Shown: in pieces, positions 62,841 through 64,000 of the stretch
How positions within the stretch are numbered: the first letter of the stretch is position 1
How the letters are laid out: each line of letters begins with the position of its first letter
Position numbers and translations under genes: made by a program
Notes under the pieces: model-generated
What the model saw: the letters and a program-made list of their open reading frames with translations, nothing else
The model's database searches: none
Told to the model about the DNA's origin: nothing
From: Pinus tabuliformis
Taxonomy: Eukaryota; Streptophyta; Pinopsida; Pinales; Pinaceae
NCBI GenBank assembly: GCA_031772625.1
Contig: CM062810.1
Coordinates: 455,953,731-456,017,730 of the forward strand
Reading direction: 5' to 3'
Length of the DNA stretch: 64,000 nt

Positions 62841-64000
62841 TGTTGGCATTATGATTCTCGTTTGGCTCTATGGTACATGTGTTGTACTTGATGGCAACTC
62901 ACTCAAGTGGCAAAACTCTATGCAGGCTCTTAAAATAATGGAAAATAAGAGGTTCGCAGGTGCATCGTTCAAAAGGTGCGGACCCGCGGGTTCGCCATCC
63001 AGGGAGTGCAGACATACCCGCAGGTTCATTGTTCATAAGGTGCGGCCCCCCAGTTCACTCACTCCAATGCAGAGAAGCGTGCTCACGTGTGGTATCCTAT
63101 GTTTGGCCCTTGGTTTTTAGCCCGTCTTTTACGATCCTATGGTTTTGGCCCATGGTATAGGATCTAATTTATTGAACCCCGATTTGGAACCCTTGTATTG
63201 GTTTTTGATGGTTTTTTCCCATGGTGTGGATAAGGGTTTGACTATAAAAAGGGGAAGGAGATCACTTGGCTAGACACTTGTGAAATTTGAATATCTTAAG
63301 ATCCGAATGTTTGGGTGATTGGTTTTAAAAGCTAGATCTAAATCAAGGAGAAAATTTAAGGCTAATCTATTGATAAGTCATGATCTCTCGGGCGCATGAT
63401 CAGATCTGTGGATCTGACTAACTGTGGCACACTGGAGGACTATTAATTTGGCCCTAATCAGAGGTTCGCAGGCGATACACGGTGTAATTGTGGGGTATGT
63501 AGTGCAGGAGAAGATGCAGTGCGGGGGTATGCAGTGCAACAGAAGGCGCAGTGCGAGGTACGCAACGCAGAAGAAAACAAAGTGCAGAGGCACAGAAGGA
63601 ACAGTGTGGAGGTCGTGGTTAGACATAGAGTACAATGCGTATCTGAGTTGAGGTACACATTTCAGTAGAAGGAGAAAGTGCGGTGGTAAGCAGAGCAGCA
63701 GAAGGATAAGGTGCGGATCTGCACAGTTCAGGCACAGAAAGGCTGCGGATATCCGTAGGTTTATATCGGTGAAGTTGCGGACCTGTCTTAAAACATTTGT
63801 TGGCTCTCTTTTATCTATTGCTGCAAGGTTCTGGGTTTAGATTTCTGGTATTACTTTTCTGTTTACAACATTCTAAGAAGTTGGGTGATTCATTGGTGGA
63901 TTGTATAAGGAGATTGGGTGATTTGCATGTACTTGATGATTGTTTTATCTTCTTGGATCCAATCTGAAAATTAATGAAACGTGGTCCTTAAAGAAGTAGA
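62841..64000 (+). mobile_element. 5' LTR (or solo LTR) of element E, running off the window
   Basis: Starts TGTTGGCATTATG directly after CTATT, at a point where copy 1 reads CTATTGAGGC without a break. The right end should therefore be followed by CTATTGAGGC. It has a TATA box TATAAAAA at 63244-63251, a GC-rich segment near 62950-63060 with two similar GGTGCGG-containing blocks, and a degenerate repeat array at 63480-63720. No LTR end or primer site is reached by 64000. Confidence 0.78.
63480..63720. repeat. Degenerate repeats of about 30 bp in the LTR of element E
   Basis: About six imperfect units of the form GTA.GCAGTGCA..AGAAGG..AAGTGCGG, downstream of the TATA box. Confidence 0.55.

Larger units (their letters stand above)
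38361..64000 (+). repeat. Tandem segmental duplication, copy 2 (continues past window)
   Basis: Collinear with copy 1 from its first base up to 62840, where an LTR (element E) interrupts it. It keeps the unoccupied sites of all five copy 1 insertions and the protease region of element A that copy 1 lost. Private insertions are the solo LTR at 54828-56023 and element E. Confidence 0.88.

Overview
The window is intergenic DNA from a large-genome seed plant. It has about two thirds A+T by eye, no recognisable intact host gene, rRNA, tRNA or CRISPR, and a dense layering of decayed transposable elements. The Ty3/gypsy families are of the Athila/Tat (OTA) type and the LINE is a plant L1-type element carrying its own RNase H. 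The sequence does not identify the species; a conifer or another large plant genome would fit.

The main structure is a head-to-tail duplication. Copy 1 runs from about 2232 to 38360 and copy 2 from about 38361 past the right end of the window. Without later insertions the unit is about 24 kb. In order it holds: a CACTA-like terminal region; about 5 kb of unidentified sequence with minus-strand exon-like pieces; the 5' half of gypsy element A (LTR, primer site, gag, protease, RT); the 5' part of element C (candidate 1865-bp LTR plus a long uncharacterised coiled-coil ORF) sitting in A's RNase H; and the 5' part of Tat-like element B (LTR, primer site, gag, protease, an extra RNase H, RT, RNase H) after the end of the C ORF. 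A, C and B are each present only as 5' portions, as expected if B entered C, C entered A, and the duplication breakpoint fell inside B.

Insertions private to one copy can be read against the empty site in the other. Copy 1 gained a 298-bp hAT-type MITE, a 333-bp solo LTR, a 5'-truncated LINE with a 19-bp target duplication, a 1053-bp solo LTR and an 8.9-kb LTR element (D2). Copy 2 gained a 1196-bp solo LTR and the 5' LTR of an element (E) that runs off the window. D2 has both LTRs, primer site, polypurine tract and a gag-protease ORF but no polymerase, so it looks non-autonomous; it carries an inverted solo LTR of its own family. The left window edge (1-1284) is the 3' end of another D-family element.

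No element here can be autonomous. The reverse transcriptases carry damaged YxDD boxes, stops and frameshifts, B's protease has DSEAS instead of DSGAS, and B's extra RNase H has lost its first aspartate. The region records insertion, solo-LTR formation and duplication. The most notable items are the tandem duplication with its matched empty sites, the gag-protease-only D family, and the long coiled-coil ORF of element C.
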